Shown here piece after piece: positions 8,994 through 17,585 of a stretch of DNA of 64,000 nucleotides (positions are counted from its first letter, which is position 1; the number at the start of each line of letters is the position of its first letter). Below the pieces are notes generated by a model. The model was not told the DNA's origin, did no database searches, and was given only the letters and a program-made list of their open reading frames with translations. Position numbers and translations under genes: made by a program. The stretch is from NCBI RefSeq assembly GCF_040096355.1, contig NZ_JBBMEX010000007.1, positions 1 through 64,000 of the forward strand, written 5' to 3'. This DNA is from Maccoyibacter intestinihominis (GTDB lineage: Bacteria; Bacillota; Clostridia; Lachnospirales; Lachnospiraceae).

Positions 8994-9461
8994 CTAAAAA
9001 TCAAATGCTAAACGGATCAATGCGATATCCGTTTTTGCAAAAGTCAATTTTTCGTCTTCTTCTGTCTGAATTGTTACGGTATCATCGTCATAACCGGTTA
9101 AAACTCCGTAAAATTCTTTGCTGCCGTTCATGGAACGATAGGTACGGATCTCTAATTCTTTTCCCATACTGCGAATATAATCTTTTTCCTTTTTGAGCGG
9201 TCTGCCAAGTCCCGGTGAACTCACTTCAAACACATAGGAATCTTCAATATAATCTTCCCTGTCTAAAATCTCATTCATCTCTCTTGCTACAATTTCGCAG
9301 TCATCCACCGTAATGCCGCCTTCTTTATCAATATAGGCTCTTAAATACCATGTACTTCCCTCTTTGACATATTCCACGTCTACGAGTTCAAAATTGTTTC
9401 TTTCGAGAATCGGGGTAATCCAGTGTTCCGTCTGTGTCTCATACATTTGTCTTTTTGACAT
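8994..9461 (-). CDS. rimP: Ribosome maturation factor RimP
   Basis: A 155-aa factor needed for 30S assembly. The motif FELVDVEYVKEG, the segment DCEIVAREMNEILD and YVFEVSSPGLGRPL are typical. I place the start at the ATG at 9461 (MSKRQMYE), preceded by AAGGTGGGAAT; an upstream ATG at 9506 would add 15 residues with no family counterpart. It is the first gene of the nusA-infB operon, behind a hairpin-bearing leader and a recognisable promoter. Confidence 0.94.
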   Translation of the reverse strand: MSKRQMYETQTEHWITPILERNNFELVDVEYVKEGSTWYLRAYIDKEGGITVDDCEIVAREMNEILDREDYIEDSYVFEVSSPGLGRPLKKEKDYIRSMGKELEIRTYRSMNGSKEFYGVLTGYDDDTVTIQTEEDEKLTFAKTDIALIRLAFDF

Positions 9462-9524
9462 ATTCCCACCTTCTTTCATTTCCATTCTGGCTGTTCTTTC
9501 GGACATGACCCTAACATAAAATCA

Positions 9525-9546
9525 AGAGCGGACATTTGTCCGCTCT
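9525..9546 (-). promoter_or_regulatory. Hairpin in the rimP leader, possible attenuator
   Basis: A 9-bp GC-rich stem (AGAGCGGAC with GTCCGCTCT, 4-nt loop) lies about 65 nt before the rimP start and is followed on the minus strand by TGATTTTATG. The T-run is broken, so termination would be partial at best. In other bacteria NusA autoregulates its operon through leader termination; such a role here is inference. Confidence 0.45.
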
Positions 9547-9575
9547 CAACCTAGTTAACTCTACATATCGTATAT

Positions 9576-9604
9576 ATGATAACACTTGCTACATAGAAAT
9601 GCAA
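9576..9604 (-). promoter_or_regulatory. Promoter of the rimP-nusA-infB operon
   Basis: TTGCAT, a 17-nt spacer, then TATCAT on the minus strand, between the tRNA-Glu gene and rimP. The leader would be about 110 nt. Confidence 0.65.
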
Positions 9605-9689
9605 GTATTTCCAAACAAAAAATGCTCAAAACCGATTATCTTCTGGCTTTGCGCATCTTCAAGGGTTGGGCTATTCATTAATGAATAAA

Positions 9690-9761
9690 CAGTTCGTAGG
9701 GGAATCGAACCCCTGTTTTCGCCGTGAGAGGGCGACGTCTTAACCGCTTGACCAACGAACC
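9690..9761 (-). tRNA. tRNA-Glu (anticodon CUC)
   Basis: A full cloverleaf on the minus strand. The 7-bp acceptor stem GGTTCGT/ACGAACT has one G-U closing pair. The D arm is GTCAAGCGGTTAAGAC. The anticodon stem TCGCC/GGCGA carries the loop CTCTCAC, giving anticodon CTC (reads GAG). The T arm GGGG-TTCGATT-CCCC follows, with discriminator G. CCA is not encoded. It has its own promoter and lies between the MCP gene and rimP. Confidence 0.93.
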
Positions 9762-9798
9762 TTAGTATTTATTTTGTTGAACCGCGTCAACAATTGGT

Positions 9799-9827
9799 AT
9801 TATATATGGTCTTACAAAAAAAAGCAA
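9799..9827 (-). promoter_or_regulatory. Promoter of tRNA-Glu with an A-tract upstream element
   Basis: TTGCTT, a 17-nt spacer, then TATAAT on the minus strand. From 9828 to about 9885 the DNA directly upstream of the -35 is almost pure A and T, with A-tracts of 5-8 bases spaced roughly one helical turn apart. That is what an UP element for a strong stable-RNA promoter looks like. Confidence 0.75.
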
Positions 9828-9965
9828 GTACTTTTTTTTAATTTTTTAAATTTTTTTATTTTTTTGTATTTTCCTGTATTTTTCCGTAGGAAATTGATGC
9901 TGGCTGGCACGATACTTCCTATAGGATCAAGGTGTCAGAAGTCAGCCCACAATTTAGTGACTGGC

Positions 9966-10000
9966 AACTTGCACAAAACAGACTCGGCTTTGTGCAAGTT
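9966..10000 (-). terminator. Stem-loop after the chemoreceptor gene
   Basis: A 12-bp perfect stem (AACTTGCACAAA with TTTGTGCAAGTT) with an 11-nt loop begins 20 nt past the MCP stop. The minus-strand flank lacks a T-run, so it may protect the mRNA 3' end rather than terminate. A second imperfect stem (GGCTG...CAGCC, about 9902-9947) follows. Confidence 0.5.
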
Positions 10001-10020
10001 ATTTACTGTTTCCACTTTCT

Positions 10021-11457
10021 CTACTGCGAAACAGAATCCGCTAAGTGTTCAAGTATCTCTGTAATTTTCCTGCTCTCTTCTAAGCAGATATTTTGCAGAT
10101 TCTCGGAATTTTCTGCCTGCGCAGATACTTCCTCTGTGGTTGCAGACAGATTGGATATCTGGTCTACGATCTTTGCGTTGTTATCCTGTAAGTTTACACA
10201 GTCATTGTGAAGTGTCTGAACTTCTTCATTGGTTCTCATCAGGTCAGAAGCAATATTTTCAAAGGATGTATTGGCTTTTTCCATGATCTCACTGTTCTGC
10301 TGAACGGTTTCTGCCGTATGTGTCACGGTCTTTACCATGTCCTCAATCTTTCCGATAAAGTTCTCTAATACCTGTTCGATATTTTCGGTAGACTCTTTTG
10401 TCTCATCTGCCAATTCGCGGATCTCATCTGCGACTACGGCAAATCCCTTTCCGGCTTCACCGGCTCTTGCCGCCTCAATCGAAGCATTTAATGCAAGCAG
10501 GTTTGTGCTCGAAGAAATGCTTGAGATCGTCTCTGTAATACCTTTCATATTGACAATCTCTTCTGATAAATACTGCATTTCGTCACTCAGCTCACGGCTT
10601 TCTTTTACGATCGTATTCGTACTCTCCTGTAACTCATTCATATAGACCTGTCCCTGATTAGAAGCTGTTACAGATGCCTGTACGAAATCCTGTACAGTTT
10701 CAGAAACAACATTGATTTCCCGGATCAACTGCTGAATCTCCGTGGTCAACTGTGTCTGCTCCTGAATGCTCTCTGCGGTCTGCAGCGTACTGGATGCAAT
10801 CTCCTGTGTTGACATCGCTGATTGCTGCATCTGGTTTCTTAAACGTACTGCAGATTCTTTCGAGGTGCTGACAGTCTCTTTGACAGCTTCCGAAGTCTCT
10901 AACAACTGCATCATCTGATGTTCCTGTTCCTGCTGACCGATCTGTATCTCTTTTTCATCCTCCGTTGCAAAAATCCTCTGTAAACGATTTGTGTAAGCAT
11001 AAGTCAGTACAAATAAAATGTTGATGACAATCTGTGTTAATACAACCATCAGTGATGATGTGCCCATTTTCAGTCTTGCTAAAAACAGAACCGTATTAAC
11101 CACAAAAACTGCTGTCAGTGCCACGGTTGTAAATTTTTTATCATGGTATACTACCACGACGGAACAGGCTATGTAAGAGCATGCAAAGATAATAATATGC
11201 GCTGAAAAAAGTATCCAGAAAGAGTACGTCAGTCCGTAAAAGACAATCAGAAAATAACGAACTGCGTACTTATCTGCAAATTTCGTTCCTAAAATCAAAA
11301 ATGCAATGACTCCTGCGAGTGCAGAAACCAGTGTGGAATATAAGACCAGATTGTTGCCGTTATATAGTTTTTCCGTAAACGTAAAAGCCGGAATGATGGC
11401 GGTCAGAAAACCCACAACGGCCAACATGGTCTGGTTTGTTTTTTTCAAACGTTCCAT
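10021..11457 (-). CDS. Methyl-accepting chemotaxis protein with a multi-pass membrane domain
   Basis: A 478-aa chemoreceptor. The first ~165 residues contain about six hydrophobic helices with very short loops and no large extracytoplasmic ligand domain, so it probably senses within or at the membrane. The rest is a coiled-coil signalling domain; the conserved hairpin tip is EAARAGEAGKGFAVVADEIR near residue 317, which binds CheA and CheW. RBS is AGGAGGGGG. It follows the small PilZ gene by 56 nt and may share the queA transcript. The ligand is unknown. Confidence 0.9.
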   Translation of the reverse strand: MERLKKTNQTMLAVVGFLTAIIPAFTFTEKLYNGNNLVLYSTLVSALAGVIAFLILGTKFADKYAVRYFLIVFYGLTYSFWILFSAHIIIFACSYIACSVVVVYHDKKFTTVALTAVFVVNTVLFLARLKMGTSSLMVVLTQIVINILFVLTYAYTNRLQRIFATEDEKEIQIGQQEQEHQMMQLLETSEAVKETVSTSKESAVRLRNQMQQSAMSTQEIASSTLQTAESIQEQTQLTTEIQQLIREINVVSETVQDFVQASVTASNQGQVYMNELQESTNTIVKESRELSDEMQYLSEEIVNMKGITETISSISSSTNLLALNASIEAARAGEAGKGFAVVADEIRELADETKESTENIEQVLENFIGKIEDMVKTVTHTAETVQQNSEIMEKANTSFENIASDLMRTNEEVQTLHNDCVNLQDNNAKIVDQISNLSATTEEVSAQAENSENLQNICLEESRKITEILEHLADSVSQ

Positions 11458-11513
11458 ATATAACCCCCTCCTTCTATGTTCGATGTATGGATTGCATCTT
11501 TCATAGCTCCATT

Positions 11514-11852
11514 TCAGATATCATTAAAAATCTGATAAATATCAATCTTTAAAGCATCCGTATTGGACATTCCGATAAAGATTCCCCCATAACGATAACC
11601 ATCCTCTAATTCTTCGCAGCGGACAACTTCGATCACTACGTCAATAATTTCTTTCGTCCAGATTTGGATCTTTGTGTTATAGTGAGAACCCACTTCAAGC
11701 CGCTGTCCTGCTTTAAACCCGATTCCGGTTCTTGAAATATCCACTACTTCCACATGGGAATAGCGAAGTGTCGTAACCCCATCCTCATCTAAACGCTCTA
11801 ATTCGACGGTCACGTCTAACTCCAGCCGTTTATGTTTTCTTTTTTCTTCCAT
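11514..11852 (-). CDS. Small PilZ-domain protein, putative c-di-GMP receptor
   Basis: A 112-aa protein that is nearly all PilZ domain. Both c-di-GMP-binding motifs are visible: RxxxR as RKHKR near residue 4 and DxSxxG as DISRTG near 43. It starts 5 nt after queA and precedes the chemoreceptor, which suggests an output affecting motility. The binding motif is seen directly; the target is unknown. Confidence 0.85.
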   Translation of the reverse strand: MEEKRKHKRLELDVTVELERLDEDGVTTLRYSHVEVVDISRTGIGFKAGQRLEVGSHYNTKIQIWTKEIIDVVIEVVRCEELEDGYRYGGIFIGMSNTDALKIDIYQIFNDI

Positions 11853-11857
11853 AGTCC

Positions 11858-12910
11858 TTAATCCTCTCCTTCCTTCGTGTTTTCCGAAGTAATAAACATC
11901 GCATCCCCAAAACTGAAGAAACGGTATTTATTCTCTATTGCCTCCTGATATGCCGCAAGGACATGCTCTCTTCCTGCTAACGCTGACACTAACATCAAAA
12001 GCGTGGATTCCGGCAAATGAAAATTCGTGATCAATGCATCTAATATCTTAAAATGGTACCCCGGATATATAAATATCTCCGTCCAGCCACTGGTCGGCTC
12101 GATCGTGCCATCTTCTTTTGCAGCCGATTCCAATGTCCGACAGCTTGTCGTCCCTACACATATGATCCGTCCGCCTGCACGTTTTGCGGCATTGATCGTA
12201 TCCGCTGCCTTTTCATCTATCATATAGAATTCCGAATGCATATGATGTTCGCTGACATTCTCTACCTTTACCGGCCGGAATGTTCCCAATCCGACATGGA
12301 GTGTGACCTCTGCAATATGGACACCCTTTTCGCGGATCGTCTGTAACAGTTCCGGTGTAAAATGCAGTCCCGCAGTCGGTGCAGCGGCAGAACCATCATA
12401 TTTTGCATATACCGTCTGATAGCGGTTTTTATCCTTTAACCGGTGTGTAATATACGGTGGAAGCGGCATCTGTCCCAGTCTGTCTAAAATTTCTTCGAAG
12501 ATTCCCTCATAAGAAAATTGTATCAGACGGTTTCCCTCTTCTACTACGTCTATGACTTCACCTGTTAACAGTCCGTCTCCAAATATGATCTTTGTACCCG
12601 GTTTTGCCTTTTTGCCCGGCTTTACCAGTGTCTCCCAAATATCATTTTCTCTTCTTTTCAACAAAAGGATCTCTATATGGGCTTCGGTCCCTTCTTTCAC
12701 TCCATACAAACGTGCCGGAATTACTTTTGTATTATTGATTACCAGACAGTCACCCGGATTCAGATAAGATACAATATCCCGAAAGATCCGATGTTCTGTT
12801 TTTCCGGTATCCTTATCTAAAATCAGTAATTTAGAACCGGAGCGATCCTCTAACGGATCCTGTGCAATTAATTCCTGTGGAAGTTCAAAATCAAAATCTT
12901 TTACGTTCAT
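11858..12910 (-). CDS. queA: S-adenosylmethionine:tRNA ribosyltransferase-isomerase QueA
   Basis: A 350-aa enzyme that transfers and isomerises the ribosyl part of SAM onto preQ1-tRNA to make epoxyqueuosine. Family segments: DFDFELPQELIAQ at the N-terminus, DCLVINNTKVIPARL near 50, AAPTAGLHFT near 175 and TNFHLPESTLLMLVSA near 297. Length is normal. No other queuosine genes and no preQ1 riboswitch are visible here. It is followed after 5 nt by the PilZ gene. Confidence 0.96.
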   Translation of the reverse strand: MNVKDFDFELPQELIAQDPLEDRSGSKLLILDKDTGKTEHRIFRDIVSYLNPGDCLVINNTKVIPARLYGVKEGTEAHIEILLLKRRENDIWETLVKPGKKAKPGTKIIFGDGLLTGEVIDVVEEGNRLIQFSYEGIFEEILDRLGQMPLPPYITHRLKDKNRYQTVYAKYDGSAAAPTAGLHFTPELLQTIREKGVHIAEVTLHVGLGTFRPVKVENVSEHHMHSEFYMIDEKAADTINAAKRAGGRIICVGTTSCRTLESAAKEDGTIEPTSGWTEIFIYPGYHFKILDALITNFHLPESTLLMLVSALAGREHVLAAYQEAIENKYRFFSFGDAMFITSENTKEGED

Positions 12911-12923
12911 TACCTATTCCTTA

Positions 12924-12954
12924 AAAGAGCAGAATTCGCTGAATCCTGCTCTTT
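12924..12954 (-). terminator. Terminator between the secreted protein gene and queA
   Basis: A 9-bp stem (AAAGAGCAG with CTGCTCTTT) with further pairing inside the loop, followed on the minus strand by TTTTAAGG. It begins 5 nt past the stop of the upstream gene. The short T-run makes it a modest terminator. Confidence 0.55.
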
Positions 12955-12959
12955 GCTAA

Positions 12960-13646
12960 TTATTCTTTTACCATATTTAATCTGACTTCTACTATTTCTG
13001 ACGGATTGGATTTCTTCTGGTATGTAACCCATATACAATCAAATCTGCCATTATAAGTCATTTTCGGTATCGTATAGGAACTCTTATAGATTCCATATTT
13101 ACTGAAATGTTTCTTATCTGTGCTTACAAATACAGAATATATCTGCCAGCCACTCTTTGCTTTTAAAGTAATCTTCTGATTTTTGAAAGATTTGGTATGA
13201 TACCAGTAATCTTCAAAGCATCCTTTGAACTTGGATGTTACATCCGTACTTCCGATCTTCATCTGTTTTACAGGTGAAGAATATTTTTTAACAGTAACCT
13301 TTGTGCTGATCTTCTTAGAACCCACTTTACAGGAAATTGTTACTGTACCAGGTTTTTTATAATAGTACACATCTACAGAACCCGGTTTTGCTTTTACCTT
13401 TGCAATGCTGGTATTAGAACTCTTCAGATTCTTGATCTGTGTTGCTTTGGTGCAGTTAAAAATCGACACATTGACTTTCCATGTAGTATACGGTGAATCT
13501 GTTTCATAGTATACTGTCTGGTTGCCGTAAAAACTTGGTGATGCTGCGGCAGCTTTATTGCCTGCTGTCGGAATTACTAATACGCCTGTGAGCATTACTG
13601 CAAGTGCCATAACCAGTGACAGGCTTTTTTTCATGATTTTTTTCAT
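12960..13646 (-). CDS. Secreted protein of unknown function with an Ig-like fold
   Basis: About 228 aa. I do not recognise a named family. The ATG at 13646 is preferred (AAAGGAAAG upstream); a TTG nine codons earlier is possible. A Lys-rich start and a hydrophobic stretch (SLSLVMALAVMLTG) ending near AAA form a signal peptide. Residues of about 35-125 look like a bacterial Ig-like beta domain (LKSSNTSIAKV, PGTVTISCKVGSKK), typical of surface proteins. The C-terminal half is beta-rich and aromatic, without a known motif. It has its own promoter inside the end of pheT. Confidence 0.65.
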   Translation of the reverse strand: MKKIMKKSLSLVMALAVMLTGVLVIPTAGNKAAAASPSFYGNQTVYYETDSPYTTWKVNVSIFNCTKATQIKNLKSSNTSIAKVKAKPGSVDVYYYKKPGTVTISCKVGSKKISTKVTVKKYSSPVKQMKIGSTDVTSKFKGCFEDYWYHTKSFKNQKITLKAKSGWQIYSVFVSTDKKHFSKYGIYKSSYTIPKMTYNGRFDCIWVTYQKKSNPSEIVEVRLNMVKE

Positions 13647-13722
13647 TCTTCTCTTTCCTTTCTCTTTCTCCAAATATTTTGTCTCTTTCTTAAAGAAAAA
13701 ATATGATAAAATTCACATAACG

Positions 13723-13751
13723 ATTATAACATAGTTATTTACGGAGTTCAA
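13723..13751 (-). promoter_or_regulatory. Promoter overlapping the end of pheT
   Basis: TTGAAC, a 17-nt spacer, then TATAAT on the minus strand. The -35 lies within the last codons of pheT and the -10 just after the stop. It would drive the secreted Ig-like gene independently of the T-box. Confidence 0.7.
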
Positions 13752-16155
13752 TTCCCAGTTCTTCCAATTTTTTCAGGATCTTATTCATTGCGTTCTGGAT
13801 ATCGGCATCCTCTAAGGTCTTATCCTGTGCACGGAAGGTCAGCGTATAGGCAATGGACTTATAACCGCGTTTGATCTGTGCTCCTTCGTAAATATCAAAC
13901 AGTGCATAGCGTTCTAAATACTGTCCGCCTTTTTCATCAAATACTTTTTCGATGTCGCCTGCTAATACCTCTTTTGGCACTACCATGGAAAGGTCTCTCG
14001 TTACTGCCGGGAATTTTGCAATACCCCGGTATTTACGGTCAAAACTTGCATACTCCACAATATACGGCATATCCAGAACTGCTACATAGACACGTTCTTT
14101 GATCGCATAATTTGCGGCAACGGTCGGATGGATCTCTCCTAAATAACCAATGACATTTCCGTGATATACGATATCTGCCTGACGGCCCGGATGTAGGAAT
14201 GGCTTCTTATCAGACGGATCATATTCTGCCTTTTCATGCATTCCAAGTTTGTCAAAGAGCTCCTCTACGACTCCCTTCATCGTATAGAAGTCCCCTTCTC
14301 CATACATTCCGAGTGTGAACTGCATACGTTCTTCCGGTAATTCCGTAACCGGAGTCTGCTTTGGAAGATAAATATTTCCAAGCTCATACAGACGCACATT
14401 TTGGTTTCTTCTATTATAATTGGTTGCTAAGGAAGCCAACATTCCGTTTAAGGAAACGGTTCGCATAATACTGAAATCTTCGCCTAACGGATTGGTGATG
14501 ACTACGGTTTCACGCAGTGGGCTGTCTGCCGGAAGCAGCAGCTTGTCAAATACTTTCGGGCTTTCAAAAGAATACGTCATTGCCTGTGAAAATCCACAGA
14601 ATTCAGCGATATCTCTTGCTAATTTTTCCACGCGCAGTTTGAAGGATAATTTTCCGGTAGTTGCCTCTCCGCTTGGAAGGGAGGTTGGTATCTTATCATA
14701 TCCATAAAAACGTGCAACCTCTTCCGCAATATCTGCATCACACTCTAAGTCCTGTCTCCAGGATGGAACTAAAATCTCGTTTTTCTCTTTGTCATATCCT
14801 AAGTCTAACATTTTGAAGTAGTCTAACATGGTTTCCGGTGCAATGTCTGTTCCGAGCAGTCTATTGTATTTTTCCGGTTCAAAAGGGATATTTCTTCCCT
14901 CTTTGACGGTTGTATAGACATCTACAACTCCACCGACTACTTCTCCTGCACCTAATTCTTCGATCAACTGGCAGGCGCGGTTCATTGCCTCGATCGCATT
15001 ATTCGGATCTAAGCCTTTTTCAAATTTTCCGGACGCATCGGTACGAAGTCCTACTTTTTTAGAGGAAAGACGGATATTGGTTCCATCAAAGCAGGCAGCC
15101 TCAAACAGCATGGTCTTTACATCGTCTGTGATCATGGAGTTCTCACCACCCATGATTCCTGCAATACCGATTGCTTTTTCACCATCACAGATCATCAGTA
15201 CGGAATCATTCAGCGTACGTTCCTGTCCGTCTAAGGTCACAAATTTCTGTCCTTTTTCTGCTCTTTTTACTACGATCTGATGTCCTGCGATCGTATCTAA
15301 GTCATAGGCATGCATTGGCTGACCGTATTCTTCCATGACATAGTTGGTAATATCTACAATATTGTTGATCGGACGGATTCCCTGTGCGGCAAGTCTGCGC
15401 TGCATCCACTCCGGTGACGGTGCAATCTTAATATTTTTTACTACACGCGCAGTATATCTTGGGCAAAGCTTTGTATCTTCTACCGATACTTTAACATAGT
15501 CATTGACATCCTCATTATTTCCGGTTGCGGTGACTACCGGCGGATGGAACTCTTTTCTGAAAGTTGCTGCTGCCTCTCTGGCAAGTCCGATGATTCCAAA
15601 ACAGTCTACACGGTTTGATGTGATCTCATACTCAAATACGGAATTGTGAAGTCCGAGTGCTTCTACTGCATCTGCTCCAACCACTGCATCTTCCGGGAAG
15701 ATATAGATTCCATATTCCGGTGCTTCCGGATACATGTCCTTTGTAGAACCAAGCTCTTCTATTGAGCACATCATACCAAAAGATTCCACGCCTCGCAGTT
15801 TTCCTTTTTTGATCTTGACTCCGCCCGGAGTCTTTTTTCCATCATGACCGCCTGCCACACGTCCGCCGTCTAATACGACCGGAACTTTGTCGCCTTCTTT
15901 TACGTTTGGTGCTCCGGTAACGATCTGGATATTTTCTCCTGTACCAACGTTAACCTGGCAGATGATCAGCTTGTCTGCATCCGGGTGTTTTTCAATCTTT
16001 TCAATCTGTCCAATGACGATCTTCTCTAAATCCGCATCTAACTCCTCATAACCTTCTACTTTAGAGCCGGAAAGTGTCATTGCATCCATATATTCCTGTG
16101 CCGTACATGATAATTCCGGCACCATTGATCTTATCCATTCTAATGATGTTCTCAT
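13735..16155 (-). CDS. pheT: Phenylalanyl-tRNA synthetase beta subunit
   Basis: An 806-aa subunit of the alpha2-beta2 enzyme charging tRNA-Phe. In order: an EMAP-like tRNA-binding domain (about 40-150, GAPNVKEGDKVPV), the B3/B4 editing domain (about 210-385), the B5 domain (about 400-475), a pseudo-catalytic core, and a C-terminal FDX-ACB anticodon-binding domain (about 712-805, KFPAVTRDLSMVV). Length is standard for a bacterial PheT. It follows pheS by 24 nt and is covered by the same T-box. Confidence 0.97.
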   Translation of the reverse strand: MRTSLEWIRSMVPELSCTAQEYMDAMTLSGSKVEGYEELDADLEKIVIGQIEKIEKHPDADKLIICQVNVGTGENIQIVTGAPNVKEGDKVPVVLDGGRVAGGHDGKKTPGGVKIKKGKLRGVESFGMMCSIEELGSTKDMYPEAPEYGIYIFPEDAVVGADAVEALGLHNSVFEYEITSNRVDCFGIIGLAREAAATFRKEFHPPVVTATGNNEDVNDYVKVSVEDTKLCPRYTARVVKNIKIAPSPEWMQRRLAAQGIRPINNIVDITNYVMEEYGQPMHAYDLDTIAGHQIVVKRAEKGQKFVTLDGQERTLNDSVLMICDGEKAIGIAGIMGGENSMITDDVKTMLFEAACFDGTNIRLSSKKVGLRTDASGKFEKGLDPNNAIEAMNRACQLIEELGAGEVVGGVVDVYTTVKEGRNIPFEPEKYNRLLGTDIAPETMLDYFKMLDLGYDKEKNEILVPSWRQDLECDADIAEEVARFYGYDKIPTSLPSGEATTGKLSFKLRVEKLARDIAEFCGFSQAMTYSFESPKVFDKLLLPADSPLRETVVITNPLGEDFSIMRTVSLNGMLASLATNYNRRNQNVRLYELGNIYLPKQTPVTELPEERMQFTLGMYGEGDFYTMKGVVEELFDKLGMHEKAEYDPSDKKPFLHPGRQADIVYHGNVIGYLGEIHPTVAANYAIKERVYVAVLDMPYIVEYASFDRKYRGIAKFPAVTRDLSMVVPKEVLAGDIEKVFDEKGGQYLERYALFDIYEGAQIKRGYKSIAYTLTFRAQDKTLEDADIQNAMNKILKKLEELGIELRK

Positions 16156-16179
16156 CGCTATTCTCCTTTACCTTTTCAT

Positions 16180-17199
16180 CTAAAACTGTTTTAAGAAACG
16201 GATATCGTTCTCATATAAAAGACGCATATCATCAATCTCATATTTTAACAGGGCAATTCGCTCTAATCCCACTCCGAATGCAAATCCTGAATATTCTTCC
16301 GGATCAATACCGCTCATTCTTAAAACCTTCGGATGTACCATTCCACAGCCTAAAATCTCGATCCAGCCTTCACCCTTACAGAAGCGGCAGCCTTTTCCAC
16401 CACATTTAAAGCAGGTAACATCCATTTCCGCACTTGGTTCTGTAAACGGAAAATGATGCGGACGGAATTTTACTTTGGTATCCTCTCCAAACAGTTCTTT
16501 TGCAAATTCTGCTAAGGTACCTTTTAAATCCGCAAAGGTAATGTTCTTATCTACAACCATTCCCTCAATCTGATGGAAAGAAGGGGAATGTGTCGCATCC
16601 ACTTCGTCGGAACGGAACACTCTTCCCGGTGCGATCATACGGATCGGAAGTTTTCCTTCCTCCATGACACGCACCTGTACCGGAGAAGTCTGGGTACGGA
16701 GCACGATACTGTCATTAATATAGAATGTATCCTGTTCGTCTCTTGCCGGATGGTTCTTTGGAATATTTAACGCCTCAAAGTTGTAGTAGTCCTGTTCTAC
16801 TTCCGGTCCTTCTACGACTTCATAGCCCATGCCGACGAAAATACGCTCTACTTCTTCTAATGCGATCATATTCGGATGACGATGTCCGACAGAATTCTGT
16901 TTTGCCGGTAATGTTACGTCGATCACTTCTTTTTCTAAACGGTGCTCTAACTCTGCACTCTCTAATTTTTTCTTTGTCTCTTCTAAGGTACGCTCAATTG
17001 CCTCTCGTGTCTCATTTACTAACTGACCAACCATCGGACGATCCTCCGGTTTTACGTCTTTCATACCCTTTAAAACTGCGGTCAGCTCTCCTTTTTTTCC
17101 AAGAACGGAAACACGGACATCATTTAACGCATTGAGTTCCTTTGCCTCCTCTATCTGACGCACCGCTTCCTCTCTGATTTTTTGCAGCTTTTCTTTCAT
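16180..17199 (-). CDS. pheS: Phenylalanyl-tRNA synthetase alpha subunit
   Basis: A 339-aa catalytic subunit. N-terminal coiled coil (1-90), then the class II core: motif 2 with MIAPGRVFRSDEVDATHSPS near 186 and motif 3 with GFAFGVGLERIALLKY near 307. FHQIEGMVVD near 208 is the usual PheS signature. It is the first gene of pheST, 50-60 nt after the T-box terminator, with AGGAGA before the start. Confidence 0.97.
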   Translation of the reverse strand: MKEKLQKIREEAVRQIEEAKELNALNDVRVSVLGKKGELTAVLKGMKDVKPEDRPMVGQLVNETREAIERTLEETKKKLESAELEHRLEKEVIDVTLPAKQNSVGHRHPNMIALEEVERIFVGMGYEVVEGPEVEQDYYNFEALNIPKNHPARDEQDTFYINDSIVLRTQTSPVQVRVMEEGKLPIRMIAPGRVFRSDEVDATHSPSFHQIEGMVVDKNITFADLKGTLAEFAKELFGEDTKVKFRPHHFPFTEPSAEMDVTCFKCGGKGCRFCKGEGWIEILGCGMVHPKVLRMSGIDPEEYSGFAFGVGLERIALLKYEIDDMRLLYENDIRFLKQF

Positions 17200-17254
17200 A
17201 ATAAATCTCCTTTCTTAGTCGCATCTTCGCCCGAAAGACTTTTTGCTTTATAGC

Positions 17255-17476
17255 ATAAAAAAGCTCCGTCCTTCTTACATAAAAAGGACGAAGCATTCTC
17301 CGCGTTACCACCTTAATTCCCAAAAATCGGGCTCTTCATTCAGATACTTAACGTGTATGACCCGTCCGGACCTACTTACCATTCTGTTCAATCCGGAAGC
17401 TCCAGTGAGAAATTCGTCTGTTACCTTACCTTAAAGATGCTTTCAGCCGATGGCATCCTCTCTCTGAAAAAAGTAT
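17255..17476 (-). promoter_or_regulatory. T-box riboswitch upstream of pheST
   Basis: A tRNA-sensing leader on the minus strand. The T-box core AAGGTGGTAACGCGG is at 17300-17314. Stem I begins with AGAGAGGATGCC near 17465. Within the specifier region (GAATTTCTCAC, about 17405-17415) the candidate codon is TTT or TTC; both code for Phe, in agreement with the gene. After the core comes a strong terminator at about 17261-17293 (GCTTCGTCCTT with AAGGACGGAGC, then TTTTTT). Uncharged tRNA-Phe should block the terminator. Confidence 0.92.
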
Positions 17477-17521
17477 AACAGACTACTGACACTTTCTTTG
17501 CTTTTCTTCTAAACTTCTCAC

Positions 17522-17550
17522 ATTTTAGCACAGCCTGCTAAAAACTGCAA
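17522..17550 (-). promoter_or_regulatory. Candidate promoter for the T-box-pheST transcript
   Basis: TTGCAG, a 17-nt spacer, then TAAAAT on the minus strand, between the YihY gene and the T-box. An alternative -10 (TATACT, about 17472-17477) lies closer to stem I but lacks a clear -35. Confidence 0.5.
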
Positions 17551-17585
17551 GTGATTTCTTATCTCGTTCATTCTTATGTTTCCGG

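Noticed and set aside
12911..12959. preQ1 riboswitch upstream of queA
   Set aside because: The gap is 49 nt and taken up by the terminator of the preceding gene; no preQ1 pseudoknot pattern is visible.
17120..17323. A basic 67-codon frame upstream of pheS
   Set aside because: It overlaps the T-box terminator and the start of pheS and contains no good ribosome binding site; the T-box accounts for the region.
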